Shown here: one piece after another, positions 34,492 through 43,615 of the stretch
Layout: the number at the start of each line of letters is the position of its first letter
How positions within the stretch are numbered: position 1 is the first letter of the stretch
Assembly: GCF_900475595.1 (NCBI RefSeq)
Contig: NZ_LS483397.1
Location: forward strand, 901,001-965,000
Direction of reading: 5' to 3'
Length of the DNA stretch: 64,000 bases
From: Streptococcus uberis
GTDB lineage: Bacteria > Bacillota > Bacilli > Lactobacillales > Streptococcaceae
Notes under the pieces: generated by a model
What the model was told of the DNA's origin: nothing
The model's input: only the letters and a program-made list of their open reading frames with translations
Database searches by the model: none
Program-made: the position numbers and the translations under genes

Positions 34492-36903
34492 ATGAAATTT
34501 ATTGGTATAATCGGTACAAATGCTAAAAAATCTTACAACCGTCAATTGTTATCTTTTATGAGAGAGCATTTTGCTTCAAAAGCTGAGATTGAAGTCTTGG
34601 AAATTGACCAGGTTCCGATGTTCAATGAAACAAATGATCAGACAGAAAGCGAGATTATCCAGACCTTTAATCGAAAGATCTCAGAAGCAGATGGTGTCAT
34701 TATTGCAACGCCAGAACACAATCATACCATTCCTTCAGCACTCAATAGTTTGATAGAGTGGTTATCCTTTAAAGTTCACCCTTTGACCGGAAAACCAGTC
34801 ATGATTGTAGGAGCTTCCTACAGTGAGCAAGGATCGTCACGAGCGCAGCTTCACCTTAGACAAATATTAGATGCTCCAGGCGTTAATGCCATGGTTATGC
34901 CGGGGAGCGAATTTTTACTAGGAAATGTTCATAAGGCTTTTGATGAAGCAGGTCACTTAAAAGATTTAAGAACGATTGATTTTTTAGACTCTTGTTTCTT
35001 TAGATTTTTACGATTTGTGACAATTGCTAACCAACTTAACCAACCAGAAGATATTGTCTTTGAACCTGGTATCTATACAGTAACGACTCCAGGTCATAAC
35101 GGAGACTTGCCAATGTCTGTCACTTTCTCACAAGACCGTATTGAAAAGATTGACATTGATTCTTCTGGAGAAACCGGTGGTATTGCAGATATTGTATTTA
35201 CCAGAATTCCAAATGAAATTATTGAAGGTCAAACCCTAAATGTAGATACCGTTTCGGGTGCTTCTGTTACCTCAAATGGGGTACTTGATGGGGTTGCGCG
35301 TGCTGTTAAGAAAGCAGGAGCTAATCCTGAAGTTTTAAGAAGTCGTCCAAAAGCTCCTTCAGCTCTAGATAAAGAAGATAAAAGCTACGAAGCTGATTTA
35401 GTTGTTGTTGGCGGCGGTGGCGCAGGTTTGGCAGCAGCTGCGCGTGCCCTCCAAGCAGGTAAAAAGGTGATTGTGCTTGAGAAATTCCCAAGTGTAGGGG
35501 GGAATACAGTTCGGGCTGGTGGACCAATGAATGCGCCAGATCCAAAATGGCAAAATAGCTTTGCAGCAAATCCTGGTGAAGATCATAATTTACAAGAATT
35601 GAAAAACATAGATGAAAGTCAGATTGATCCAGAATTTTTGGAAGATTTCCGTGCCCTGAAACAAGAATTGGAAGAATACTTAAAAAATCCAACTTATCTT
35701 TTTGATTCTAACTTACTTTATCGTATTCAAACTTACCTAGGTGGAAAACGGAAAGACTTGCAAGGCAATGAAATACATGGCAATTACGACCTGATAAAAA
35801 TCTTGACAGAAAGAGCTCTAGAATCCGTTCGTTGGTTAGAAGACATTGGTGTTGAGTTTGACCATAGCGAAGTCACAATGCCTGTTGGTGCCTTGTGGCG
35901 TCGGGGACATAAACCTTTTATGCCAATGGGGGTAGCCTTCATATCAGTACTAAATGATTATGTCCTTAAACATGGTGGCATCATTCTAACAGATACACCT
36001 GTTAAAGAACTGATTGTAGAAAATGGTCAAGTCAGAGGTGTCATTGGAAGTGGTCGAAATGGACAAACCATAACGGTCAATGCTAAAGCCGTTATTTTAG
36101 CCTCAGGTGGTTTTGGAGCCAACACCAAAATGCTTCAACAGTATAATACCTATTGGACTGAAATTGCAGATGACATTAAAACCTCAAACACGCCTGCAGT
36201 CACAGGAGACGGTATTCTTTTAGGTCAAACTGTTGGAGCAGATTTAGTTGGTATGGGCTTCACACAAATGATGCCTGTGTCAGATCCAGAAACAGGAGCA
36301 CTATTCTCAGGACTTCAAGTCCCACCGGCTAATTTTATCATGGTTAATACCAAAGGAAAACGTTTTGTAGACGAATATGGCAGTCGAGATCAACTATCGC
36401 AAGCAGCTATCGACAATGGAGGGCTCTTCTATTTGATTGCCGATGACCTTATCAAGGAAACAGCCTACAATACAAGTCAGGAAAAAATTGATGCCCAAGT
36501 TAAAGCAGGAACCCTTTTCCGTGCAGATACCATTGAAGAATTAGCTGAGCAACTCAATATGGAACCAGGTGTTCTCTCTGAAACCATTACCAACTATAAC
36601 AAATACGTCGACCAAGGATATGACCCAGAATTCCATAAAGGCGCTTTTGATTTGAAAGTTGTTAAAGCACCATTTTATGCAACACCTCGCAAACCAGCTG
36701 TCCACCATACAATGGGTGGTTTGAAAATTGATACACATGCTCATGTTATTAATCTTCAAGGACAAGTTATTCCAGGCTTATATGCAGCAGGAGAAGTAGC
36801 AGGAGGCCTTCACGCTGGTAACCGACTCGGTGGCAATTCCTTAACAGATATCTTCACTTTTGGACGCATTGCAACAGAAACGGCCATAAAAGAGCACTGC
36901 TAA
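34492..36903 (+). CDS. Three-domain flavinylated NADH-dependent enoate/fumarate-type reductase (CrdB-like)
   Basis: An 803-residue cytosolic protein (no signal peptide). Domains: FMN_red (about 1-185), FMN_bind (about 190-272) with the flavinylation motif VDTVSGAS (SGAS 255-258), and FAD_binding_2 fumarate-reductase module (about 300-800; FAD motif [17 protein letters not shown], active-site regions PAVHHTMGG and [19 protein letters not shown]). Electrons would flow from NADH through FMN, covalent FMN and FAD to a double bond such as fumarate, acrylate or cinnamate, allowing NAD+ regeneration without oxygen. Covalent FMN requires ApbE, encoded at 23066. GGAGGG precedes the ATG. Confidence 0.9.
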   Translation: MKFIGIIGTNAKKSYNRQLLSFMREHFASKAEIEVLEIDQVPMFNETNDQTESEIIQTFNRKISEADGVIIATPEHNHTIPSALNSLIEWLSFKVHPLTGKPVMIVGASYSEQGSSRAQLHLRQILDAPGVNAMVMPGSEFLLGNVHKAFDEAGHLKDLRTIDFLDSCFFRFLRFVTIANQLNQPEDIVFEPGIYTVTTPGHNGDLPMSVTFSQDRIEKIDIDSSGETGGIADIVFTRIPNEIIEGQTLNVDTVSGASVTSNGVLDGVARAVKKAGANPEVLRSRPKAPSALDKEDKSYEADLVVVGGGGAGLAAAARALQAGKKVIVLEKFPSVGGNTVRAGGPMNAPDPKWQNSFAANPGEDHNLQELKNIDESQIDPEFLEDFRALKQELEEYLKNPTYLFDSNLLYRIQTYLGGKRKDLQGNEIHGNYDLIKILTERALESVRWLEDIGVEFDHSEVTMPVGALWRRGHKPFMPMGVAFISVLNDYVLKHGGIILTDTPVKELIVENGQVRGVIGSGRNGQTITVNAKAVILASGGFGANTKMLQQYNTYWTEIADDIKTSNTPAVTGDGILLGQTVGADLVGMGFTQMMPVSDPETGALFSGLQVPPANFIMVNTKGKRFVDEYGSRDQLSQAAIDNGGLFYLIADDLIKETAYNTSQEKIDAQVKAGTLFRADTIEELAEQLNMEPGVLSETITNYNKYVDQGYDPEFHKGAFDLKVVKAPFYATPRKPAVHHTMGGLKIDTHAHVINLQGQVIPGLYAAGEVAGGLHAGNRLGGNSLTDIFTFGRIATETAIKEHC

Positions 36904-36921
36904 AAAAGAAGAAGAATACAA

Positions 36922-36950
36922 AGAACAGTCTATCAACTGTTCTTTTTTTC
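36922..36950 (+). terminator. Terminator after the reductase gene
   Basis: AGAACAGT / ACTGTTCT stem, 6-base loop, then TTTTTT. Confidence 0.9.
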
Positions 36951-36958
36951 TGAAAATT
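36944..36958 (+). promoter_or_regulatory. Candidate CodY box before the amidohydrolase operon
   Basis: TTTTTTCTGAAAATT matches AATTTTCWGAAAATT at 13 of 15 positions; its left half is also the T-run of the preceding terminator, so part of the match may be incidental. Confidence 0.4.
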
Positions 36959-36992
36959 GTAACCTTCTTAACACCCATATGGTCAGGAGAAA

Positions 36993-37001
36993 TGATATAC
37001 T
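36993..37001 (+). promoter_or_regulatory. Extended -10 promoter of the amidohydrolase-thrE operon
   Basis: TGATATACT, about 38 bases before the ATG at 37039, which has AAAGGAG upstream. No convincing -35. Confidence 0.5.
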
Positions 37002-37038
37002 AAGAAAGAGAAAATGACCTTTCGAAAGGAGCAAATCA

Positions 37039-38253
37039 ATGGCTATAAGAGATGTATTATCCCATTTGAACGACATTAAAGACTGGCAAGAAGAAAGCTA
37101 TAAACACCTTCATAGTCATCCTGAACTCTCTATGCAAGAAAGAGAAACGGTTGCCTATATCGAAGACAAATTGAAGACATTTGGCTATGAGACACAGAAA
37201 ATTGGTGGCGGACTTGTTGGTATTTTAGAGAATGGTCCAGGAGAAACAGTCCTTTTTCGAGCAGATATCGACGCTCTCCCTGTTAAAGAAGAAACGGGAT
37301 TAGACTATGCCTCAACTGTTGAAACAACGGATTTGGATGGCAATCATGTGCCTGTCATGCATGCGTGTGGTCATGATATGCATATAGCGGCTGCTCTAGG
37401 GGTTGCTTGGGCACTTGCCAATCATAAGGAAGAATGGACAGGAACCTATATTGCACTCTTCCAACCAGGAGAAGAAATTGCGGCTGGAGCAAAGTCAATG
37501 CTCGAAGATGGGCTACTTGAAAAAATACCACATCCAGATATTGCTTTAGCACAACATGTTCTAACTGAGCCAGTGGCTGGAAAAGTTGGAGTCATGTCAG
37601 GCCCCTTCCTATCAACCGCAGCATCTGTAAAAATTGTTATTAAGGGCAAAGGAGCTCATGGCTCAATGCCACATATGAGTATTGATCCAATTGTTATTGG
37701 TTCAGCAATTGTTACAAGACTTCAAACCATTGTTGCAAGAGAAGTTGATCCTTTTCAATTTGCTGTTGTCACAGTTGGTGCTTTCAATGCTGGCTTAAAA
37801 GCTAATATCATCCCTGAAGAAGCAACTCTTCTCTTAAATATAAGAGCCTATAGTGATCAGGTAAAAGAACAATTAATTGATGCCATTGAACGAATAGCTC
37901 GCGCAGAATGCCAAGCAGGAAATTGTCAAGAAGCACCTCTTATTGAAGTGTATGATAATTTCCCACTGACAGACAACTCTCCAGAAGTGGTTGAAAAAGT
38001 AAAAGTCTCCTTCGAGAATTATTTAGGAACAGAACAGGTCGTCAGCTATCATCCAATGACAGCTTCAGAAGACTTTAGTGCTATTCCTAGAGCTTTAAAA
38101 ATTCCGTATTTTTATTGGGGATTTGGTGGTTTTACAGAGGATCAAGCTGTATTTGCTAATCATAATCCGAAGTTTGCCCCGGCTATCCACCCTACTCTTG
38201 AAACGGGTACCAAAGCTGCTGTTGTAGCTATCTTAACATATCTAGGTAAGTAA
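37039..38253 (+). CDS. M20 (M20D) family amidohydrolase
   Basis: A 404-residue cytosolic metallohydrolase of the aminoacylase/IAA-amino-acid-hydrolase group that removes an acyl group from an N-acyl amino acid. Metal-binding and catalytic motifs are present: LHSHPELSMQE, FRADIDALPVKEETG, HACGHDMHIAAALG, QPGEEIAAGAKSML and the late SEDFSAIPRALKIPYFYWGFG; the dimerisation insert is GKGAHGSMPHMSIDP. It is the first gene of an operon with thrE and a coiled-coil protein, suggesting amino-acid salvage or export balance. The substrate is not determined. Confidence 0.9.
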   Translation: MAIRDVLSHLNDIKDWQEESYKHLHSHPELSMQERETVAYIEDKLKTFGYETQKIGGGLVGILENGPGETVLFRADIDALPVKEETGLDYASTVETTDLDGNHVPVMHACGHDMHIAAALGVAWALANHKEEWTGTYIALFQPGEEIAAGAKSMLEDGLLEKIPHPDIALAQHVLTEPVAGKVGVMSGPFLSTAASVKIVIKGKGAHGSMPHMSIDPIVIGSAIVTRLQTIVAREVDPFQFAVVTVGAFNAGLKANIIPEEATLLLNIRAYSDQVKEQLIDAIERIARAECQAGNCQEAPLIEVYDNFPLTDNSPEVVEKVKVSFENYLGTEQVVSYHPMTASEDFSAIPRALKIPYFYWGFGGFTEDQAVFANHNPKFAPAIHPTLETGTKAAVVAILTYLGK

Positions 38254-38258
38254 AGGTC

Positions 38259-39041
38259 ATGACTGAAAAATATAATAAATATGTGGTAAAAGTAGCAACT
38301 TTAGCTGGCATTACCATGTTAGAATCCAACGCGGAATGTTACCGCGTTGAAAATACGGTTTCGCGTATTTTACAAATTACCAAACAACCCATTACAGAGG
38401 TTTTTGCGAATACAACAGGTCTTTTTATTACATTGGATGGACCTGATTTTGATGAGCCCATCACCTTAATTAAACGTATCACCAAAAGAGATACAAACCT
38501 AAGGAAAATTCATCATGTCAATCAAATCTCAAGAGATTTAACATCCAATACCATTAGCATTGAAGATGCTCATCAAAAAATGGTGACTATTGATCAACGA
38601 AATTACACTAAAAAAACAATTTCCTTATCAACCATTTTATTAGTTTTATCTTTTGCCGTCTTATTAGGGGGAGGTAAAATTGAGATTGCCCTTTCTTTTG
38701 TAGCAGCACTAATCCTTTTGTCTACATATCAAATGAAGGAGAAGCTCCAGTTAAATGACTTTATTTTTGGGACCTTATCAACCTTATTTGTAGCCATGAT
38801 TATTCCTATTTTAATGCATTTATGGCAAGCCCAATCAGCCTCTTTTGATACAGTCATCATCTCTGTCCTAATGCCCCTTTTTCCGGGAACCGCTTTCACC
38901 AATGGTTTTAGGGATTCCTTTAAAGGCGATTATGGAGCAGGTTTGAGTAAGATTGTTGAAGCACTCGTTATTGCTGTTAGTTTAGGAGTCGGAGTTGCTA
39001 TGGGATTATTTATTGCAAAGGGGATAATATCATGGCTATGA
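38259..39041 (+). CDS. Threonine/serine exporter, ThrE N-terminal-type subunit
   Basis: A 260-residue protein matching the ThrP/ThrE-type family (PF06738): a cytosolic N-terminal domain with ESNAECYRVENTVSRILQI and ITKRDTNLRKIHHVNQISRDL, then about five membrane segments (from about residue 125), including PLFPGTAFTNGFRDSFKGDYGAG. In Corynebacterium ThrE is one chain that exports Thr and Ser; here, as in many Firmicutes, it is two separate genes overlapping by 10 bases. The split is normal in this group and is not a frameshift. Confidence 0.85.
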   Translation: MTEKYNKYVVKVATLAGITMLESNAECYRVENTVSRILQITKQPITEVFANTTGLFITLDGPDFDEPITLIKRITKRDTNLRKIHHVNQISRDLTSNTISIEDAHQKMVTIDQRNYTKKTISLSTILLVLSFAVLLGGGKIEIALSFVAALILLSTYQMKEKLQLNDFIFGTLSTLFVAMIIPILMHLWQAQSASFDTVIISVLMPLFPGTAFTNGFRDSFKGDYGAGLSKIVEALVIAVSLGVGVAMGLFIAKGIISWL

Positions 39042-39472
39042 TTTTTCAAATACTAGGTGCTTATGTGGCAACCGTGACTTCAGGAATTATTTTAGAAATA
39101 CCGAGACATCTCCGCTTTCAAACCGGCTTTATTGGAGCAGCAGGTTATACCGTTTATCTATTAACTTTACCCTATGTTGATTTAGCAGTAGCAACACTTT
39201 TAGGTGGTATTGTCATTGCTCTCTTTTCACAAATAGCTGCAAGGGTCTTAAAATCACCTGTTACCGTTTTTTACATTCCAAGTTATTTCCCACTGGTTCC
39301 AGGAGCAGGTGTTTATAAAATAGCTTATTACTACATTCAGGGAAATATTCCCTTATCAGGCAAAAATTTCATTGAATCCATGTTCGTTTCAGGGGCGATT
39401 GCTTTATCAGTCTTCTTAGTGGACTCAGCCCTTGAAATTTACACAACAGTTAAAAAGCCAAAAATCAATTAA
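39032..39472 (+). CDS. Threonine/serine exporter, ThrE C-terminal-type subunit (DUF3815/ThrE_2)
   Basis: A 146-residue membrane protein with about five segments, corresponding to the second half of ThrE (PF12821). The motif IPSYFPLVPGAGVYKIAYYYIQG mirrors the PLFPGTAFTNG motif of the partner. ATG at 39032 lies inside the end of the upstream gene behind AAAGGGGA, so the two are translationally coupled. Together they should form the amino-acid efflux unit. Confidence 0.85.
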   Translation: MAMIFQILGAYVATVTSGIILEIPRHLRFQTGFIGAAGYTVYLLTLPYVDLAVATLLGGIVIALFSQIAARVLKSPVTVFYIPSYFPLVPGAGVYKIAYYYIQGNIPLSGKNFIESMFVSGAIALSVFLVDSALEIYTTVKKPKIN

Positions 39473-39490
39473 TTGAGATAGGAGGTAAGG

Positions 39491-39709
39491 ATGGGAATTA
39501 TCAATTACTTGAAACGAAAAGCAGAAAAAAATAACCCTCAAAGAGAAAACTACATTGAAAAACATCGCCTATCTTATCAAAATGAATTGGCAGAGCTAAA
39601 CCACAATATTGATCAATTAAAATCCACCAAAAGCAAAAACCAAACTAGATTGAGCCTCTTAGAAAAACGTAAAGCACGCGTCGAAAAAATACTGAAACAC
39701 GATATCTAA
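39491..39709 (+). CDS. Small basic coiled-coil protein, function unknown
   Basis: A 72-residue, Lys/Asn/Glu-rich protein without membrane segment or signal. Residues 25-70 (YQNELAELNHNIDQLKSTKSK, then RLSLLEKRKARVEKILK) show heptad-like spacing and should form a helical hairpin or coiled coil. A very strong AGGAGG is 7 bases before the ATG. It is the last gene of the amidohydrolase-thrE operon. It is not recognised; its strong translation signal argues that it is real. Confidence 0.7.
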   Translation: MGIINYLKRKAEKNNPQRENYIEKHRLSYQNELAELNHNIDQLKSTKSKNQTRLSLLEKRKARVEKILKHDI

Positions 39710-39738
39710 CCTGAATGATTTAAGGTTGGATATTTTTT
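39700..39738 (+). terminator. Terminator of the amidohydrolase-thrE operon
   Basis: ATATCTAACCT / AGGTTGGATAT stem with one G-T pair, overlapping the last codons, then TTTTTT. Confidence 0.8.
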
Positions 39739-39795
39739 ATGCTGTTAGTTTCTGGCTAGCATGTCCAATTTATTAGTTCTAATATTTCCTATAAC

Positions 39796-39827
39796 ATCTT
39801 TCCGAAAAACTATAATTTTCTTGAAAA
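39796..39827. other. dif: dif_SL-type chromosome dimer resolution site
   Basis: The sequence contains TTTCCGAAAAACTATAAT followed by TTTCTTGAAAA, which I recognise as the streptococcal/lactococcal dif site used by the single recombinase XerS. The two partly symmetric arms flank the ACTATA centre. It is 70 bases upstream of xerS, its usual place, and sits at the strand-bias switch of the window, marking the replication terminus. Confidence 0.9.
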
Positions 39828-39849
39828 ACATTCAAGGATATGGTATACT
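39821..39849 (+). promoter_or_regulatory. xerS promoter overlapping the right arm of dif
   Basis: TTGAAA (39821-39826) lies within the right arm of dif; a 17-base spacer leads to TGG plus TATACT (39844-39849). XerS bound at dif would cover the -35, implying autoregulation (inference). Confidence 0.75.
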
Positions 39850-39897
39850 ACTCTTAAAGAAAAACAATTAATAAGTCATGAGATAAAGGAAAAAACA

Positions 39898-40968
39898 ATG
39901 CGACGTGAATTACTGTTAGAAAAAATTGAAGAATACAAAGCAATCATGCCATGGTTTGTTTTAGACTATTACCAATCCAAATTATCTGTGCCTTACAGTT
40001 TCACGACCTTATATGAATACCTTAAAGAATACAAACGCTTTTTTGATTGGCTCATTGACTCTGGAATTTCAGATGCTCCCAGAATTGCTGATATAAAGCT
40101 AGATGTCTTGGAACATTTGACAAAAAAAGATATGGAATCTTTTATTCTTTATTTGCGTGAAAGACCGTCACTAAACACCTATTCAACAAAATCTGGTCTT
40201 TCTCAAACAACCATCAATCGTACCTTATCAGCCCTCTCTAGCCTCTATAAATATCTCACTGAGGAAGTTGAAAACGATCAAGGGGAACCATACTTTTATC
40301 GAAACGTTATGAAAAAGGTTGCTACCAAGAAGAAAAAAGAAACCTTAGCCTCAAGAGCAGAAAATATCAAACAAAAGCTCTTTCTAGGTGATGAAACCAT
40401 GGAGTTTCTCGATTATGTAGATTGTGAATATGAAAACAAGCTATCAAATAGAGCAAAATCATCATTCCAAAAAAATAAAGAACGCGATTTAGCCATCATA
40501 GCCCTACTTCTGGCTTCTGGCGTCCGACTCTCCGAAGCCGTTAATCTCGACTTAAAAGATGTCAATCTCAAAATGATGGTTATTGAAGTGACTCGAAAGG
40601 GTGGGAAACGTGACTCCGTTAACGTAGCATCTTTTGCTAAACCTTACCTTGAGCATTACTTGGAAATCCGTCAGAAACGCTATAAAGCTGACAAGCAAGA
40701 TCAAGCATTTTTCCTAACGGAGTATCGTGGGGTCCCCAACCGCATTGATGCTTCAAGTATTGAAAAAATGGTGGGCAAATATTCACAAGATTTTAAAATC
40801 CGAGTAACTCCTCATAAGTTAAGGCATACGCTTGCTACCAGGCTTTACGATGCCACCAAGTCTCAGGTATTAGTCAGTCATCAACTAGGCCATGCCTCTA
40901 CACAAGTTACAGATTTATATACCCATATTGTCAATGACGAACAAAAAAATGCCTTAGATAAATTATAA
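39898..40968 (+). CDS. xerS: Tyrosine recombinase XerS
   Basis: A 356-residue integrase-family recombinase that alone resolves chromosome dimers at dif_SL in streptococci and lactococci, helped by FtsK. The catalytic set is complete: Arg210 (SGVRLSEA), Lys in VTRKGGKRD, His306-x-x-Arg309 (PHKLRHT), His332 (LGHAS) and nucleophile Tyr341 (TDLYTHI). The N-terminal SAM-like core-binding domain spans about 1-165. AAAGGA lies before the ATG. Monocistronic, directly next to its recombination site. Confidence 0.97.
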   Translation: MRRELLLEKIEEYKAIMPWFVLDYYQSKLSVPYSFTTLYEYLKEYKRFFDWLIDSGISDAPRIADIKLDVLEHLTKKDMESFILYLRERPSLNTYSTKSGLSQTTINRTLSALSSLYKYLTEEVENDQGEPYFYRNVMKKVATKKKKETLASRAENIKQKLFLGDETMEFLDYVDCEYENKLSNRAKSSFQKNKERDLAIIALLLASGVRLSEAVNLDLKDVNLKMMVIEVTRKGGKRDSVNVASFAKPYLEHYLEIRQKRYKADKQDQAFFLTEYRGVPNRIDASSIEKMVGKYSQDFKIRVTPHKLRHTLATRLYDATKSQVLVSHQLGHASTQVTDLYTHIVNDEQKNALDKL

Positions 40969-41002
40969 GTTTAGAAGCATTAAATTGACATTGCTATATT
41001 TT

Positions 41003-41023
41003 TACATAATTATAGTTATGCAA
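41003..41023. repeat. Copy 2 of the 21-bp near-palindromic motif
   Basis: The core CATAATTATAGTTATG (41005-41020) is the reverse complement of the core of the copy at 11375-11395, and the flanks agree in the same direction. It lies in the xerS-Nudix convergent gap, where an operator is not expected. Confidence 0.55.
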
Positions 41024-41034
41024 AACAAGATGCT

Positions 41035-41068
41035 AAAAAAATCACTGAGAATCTTCTCAGTGATTTTG
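41035..41068. terminator. Bidirectional terminator between xerS and the Nudix gene
   Basis: AATCACTGAGA / TCTCAGTGATT 11-bp stem with A-run on the left and TTTT on the right, 115 bp convergent gap. Confidence 0.88.
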
Positions 41069-41083
41069 TGTTATTCGTGCTCG

Positions 41084-41611
41084 TTAATGACGGCGTTTAT
41101 GTACCCCATACTGTTCACGCATTTCAAAACACATTCTGATTTTGCTATCAAAGTAAGGAATAAAGATTCCTTGATTAATCATTTGAGTGATATCATTGTA
41201 AGATGCCCATTTAACATCCTGAACTTCATTATCTAGAAAGGTGATATTCTCAATGGTTATGTTTTCAACCACTAAAAAGGTATCATCAAACCCATTGTCA
41301 AAATTTATGGTAAAGGCTGGCATTGTTTCAGATAGGTCTAAACTTAATCCTATTTCTTCTTTGACTTCGCGCATTGCAGCTTCTTGGGCAGTTTCACCTG
41401 CTAATGCACTGCCACCAACAGTAAGATCCCAATACTCAGGCCATGAGTCTTTATCTTTATGACGTTGCTGAATCAACATTTGCCCCTTATCATTAAAAAG
41501 GCAGACATGTACAACTAAATGACGAGCCCCCTCAGGAAAAGCTTGACCTCTAATCATTCTTTGTCCAGTTAGTTGACGTTCTTTCGTATAGATATCCCAA
41601 TATTCTGTCAT
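41084..41611 (-). CDS. Nudix hydrolase
   Basis: A 175-residue pyrophosphohydrolase. The Nudix box is complete (GGSALAGETAQEAAMREVKEE then IGL), preceded by RHLVVHVCLFNDKGQMLIQQRHKDKDSWPEYWDLTVGG, a pattern seen in isopentenyl-diphosphate isomerase-like and YfcD-type proteins, so the substrate is open. It begins 11 bases after the DUF5655 gene and follows the nsr genes with no visible terminator, so it is probably the last gene of that operon. Confidence 0.88.
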   Translation of the reverse strand: MTEYWDIYTKERQLTGQRMIRGQAFPEGARHLVVHVCLFNDKGQMLIQQRHKDKDSWPEYWDLTVGGSALAGETAQEAAMREVKEEIGLSLDLSETMPAFTINFDNGFDDTFLVVENITIENITFLDNEVQDVKWASYNDITQMINQGIFIPYFDSKIRMCFEMREQYGVHKRRH

Positions 41612-41622
41612 TCAAAGTCTCT

Positions 41623-41958
41623 TTAATGCAGATAGGCTGTCTGAAGTAAGTTTTTTACAGTATCATCCACTTCTTCTACTGAACTTAAACGAAGATTATT
41701 GTGCCAGCGATTCTTAGATACTTGTTCATTTTTGGTAATCAGAGGATGATCAATGGCTTGATTGCTCACGATATTCAGATCTAACCATTTCTTTTTTGGG
41801 TGAACGCCTAGAAATGCTTTTTCCTTGACCAAATGGAGGCTAGTCTTTTTGACTTCAATCTGGTATGGGCCAAATTGCTCAAGTATCGATAAGATAGTTT
41901 CAAGCAATTCGCTGACTGTTTTTTCTTTGTTAACTAGTAAAGGTAGGTAGTCTGACAT
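41623..41958 (-). CDS. DUF5655-like protein
   Basis: A 111-residue soluble protein resembling the DUF5655 domain (often found with DUF4287 or restriction-like endonucleases). Recognisable is the segment GPYQIEVKKTSLHLVKEKAFLGVHPKKKWLDLNIV, followed by HNNLRLSSVEEVDDTVKNLLQTAYLH. In known relatives it is thought to bind DNA or another ligand; no function is assigned. Its ATG lies 5 bases after the nsrK stop, so it is translationally linked to the nisin-resistance operon. Confidence 0.75.
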   Translation of the reverse strand: MSDYLPLLVNKEKTVSELLETILSILEQFGPYQIEVKKTSLHLVKEKAFLGVHPKKKWLDLNIVSNQAIDHPLITKNEQVSKNRWHNNLRLSSVEEVDDTVKNLLQTAYLH

Positions 41959-41963
41959 ATTCT

Positions 41964-42908
41964 TTATTCCTTTTCTTTAATGATGACAAGAGTTCCCTGG
42001 TCAATGTGACTCTGTATGGTGATAGCTAAATGTAGCTGCTCTAATACGGTTCTAGTCATGTAGAGACCAAGGCCAGAGGCTTTCTGTAATTCATGACCAT
42101 TAAAACCTGTGAATCCCTCATCGAATAAGCGAGGTAAATCTTCCTCTAGTATTCCAATACCTTCATCTGATATCTCTATACTTTTTTTGTTTAAACGGAT
42201 GCTTATATGACCACCGTGATGAGAATATTTAATAGCGTTATCGAGAAGCTGCGTGAGAGCAAAACTGAGCCATTTTTTATCACTTGTCATTGTAGCATCC
42301 CCACTTATGCTGATACTTATTTCTTTTGCGATGCAGACGGGACTCATTTGTTTAATGATTGCATTAAATAAAGCTCTTAAATCTATTTTTTCAAATCTAA
42401 AATCATCTTGATGTTGGCTAAATTTTATATAATTTAGAAGTCGATTTAAATAATTCTCCAGCCGCATAACCTGTGTTTTTACTAATAATGGATTATATTC
42501 TTGGGTTTGACTCATTAAAGATAAGGCTGATAAGGGTAATTTCATTTGATGGGACCATATTTTAATAAAGGTATCTTGCTTTTTTCTATTTTCTTTTTCC
42601 AACTGTAATTTTTGATTCTCTAGATTCAGTCTCTTTTTTAGGAGATTTTGATAAGCTAGATCAGTTGGTGATGTTAATGCTTTTAATTGATTTACATAAA
42701 TATATTCTTGTAAAAAAATCATTTTTTTGCGGAATTGCCAAAATTTCCAAATGGAATAAAGCAATAAAAATGTAAGAGATGTTAGACTTGCAATAAGAAA
42801 ATAATATAAAGGTAGTTGGTAGAGTGCAAAGACCAATAAGTTTAAGAGGTATAAAATAAGAAATTGAAAATACCATCCTTGATATTCTTTGAAAAATTGA
42901 CCTATCAT
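41964..42908 (-). CDS. nsrK: Intramembrane-sensing histidine kinase, NsrK/BceS type
   Basis: A 314-residue sensor kinase with two closely spaced membrane helices (residues about 13-29 and 36-55) and almost no outside loop, the hallmark of kinases that sense through a partner BceAB-type transporter. Dimerisation/phosphoacceptor His120 is in KIWSHQMKLPLSAL, and the ATPase domain has DNAIKYSHHGGH, DEGIGI and GLGLYMTRTV. It overlaps nsrR by 4 bases. It should respond to flux through NsrFP when lantibiotic is present. Confidence 0.9.
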   Translation of the reverse strand: MIGQFFKEYQGWYFQFLILYLLNLLVFALYQLPLYYFLIASLTSLTFLLLYSIWKFWQFRKKMIFLQEYIYVNQLKALTSPTDLAYQNLLKKRLNLENQKLQLEKENRKKQDTFIKIWSHQMKLPLSALSLMSQTQEYNPLLVKTQVMRLENYLNRLLNYIKFSQHQDDFRFEKIDLRALFNAIIKQMSPVCIAKEISISISGDATMTSDKKWLSFALTQLLDNAIKYSHHGGHISIRLNKKSIEISDEGIGILEEDLPRLFDEGFTGFNGHELQKASGLGLYMTRTVLEQLHLAITIQSHIDQGTLVIIKEKE

Positions 42909-43570
42909 TTGATTATATAGCCTACTCCTCTCACAGTGTGAATACTTTCGAAGCCAATCTCCACTAATTTTTTTCGTAACCTCGCCATATTTACATTCAA
43001 GGTATTATGATCAATATATTGATCACTATCCCAAAGTGTCATTAGCAGTTCTTCTTTAGTAACAATCTTTTCTCTTCTTTTTAATAAAAGAGCAAACAAC
43101 TTGTGTTCGGTCAGGGATAATTGGAGTTTTTCCTTTCCGTTTGTAAAGGTACCGTCGAAGTGTAGACTATAATTTTCAAATTCTAAATGATCCGAAGAAA
43201 ATTCCATAGACCGACGTAAAAAAGCTGCTATTTTAGCATCTAAGATGGTCAACGAAAATGGTTTTGTGATAAAATCGTCCCCGCCCATATTTAAGGCCAT
43301 AACCGTATCCATTTCGTCAGTTGAACTTGAGATGAAAATAATAGGTACCTTTAAATGTTTTCGAATTTCTGTTGTCCAATAAAAACCATTATAAAAAGGA
43401 AGAGTGATATCCATTAAAATGAGATCTGGATCAAGAGCTAGCACCTCATTTTTAATATCACGAAAATTGCTGACACAGGTAACTTGATAAGAATGTGCCA
43501 AATGTTTTTTTAATAATTCTTGTATGGTTTTATCATCTTCAACCATATAAATTTTTGGAAAACTTGTCAT
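42905..43570 (-). CDS. nsrR: OmpR-family response regulator, NsrR/BceR type
   Basis: A 221-residue regulator: receiver domain with phosphoacceptor Asp54 (DLILMDITLPFYNG), conserved Thr/Ser and Lys (ISSSTDEMD; FITKPFS), and a C-terminal winged helix (about 125-221; LTEHKLFALLLKRREKIVTKEELLMTLWDSDQYIDHNTLNVNMARLRKKL). It should activate the nsr promoter when phosphorylated by NsrK. It starts 45 bases after nsrP; a short hairpin in that gap may lower downstream expression. Confidence 0.9.
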   Translation of the reverse strand: MTSFPKIYMVEDDKTIQELLKKHLAHSYQVTCVSNFRDIKNEVLALDPDLILMDITLPFYNGFYWTTEIRKHLKVPIIFISSSTDEMDTVMALNMGGDDFITKPFSLTILDAKIAAFLRRSMEFSSDHLEFENYSLHFDGTFTNGKEKLQLSLTEHKLFALLLKRREKIVTKEELLMTLWDSDQYIDHNTLNVNMARLRKKLVEIGFESIHTVRGVGYIIK

Positions 43571-43615
43571 ACCCCCATTTTAACAGAAAAGCAGCGAAAA
43601 AACTCGCTACTTCTT

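Noticed and set aside
38259-39472. Frameshifted single thrE gene
   Set aside because: The second gene has its own ribosome-binding site and ATG, overlap is 10 bases, and split ThrE genes are normal in Firmicutes.
40985-41236. 83-codon + strand ORF after xerS
   Set aside because: Runs through a strong terminator and antisense through the Nudix gene; no ribosome-binding site.
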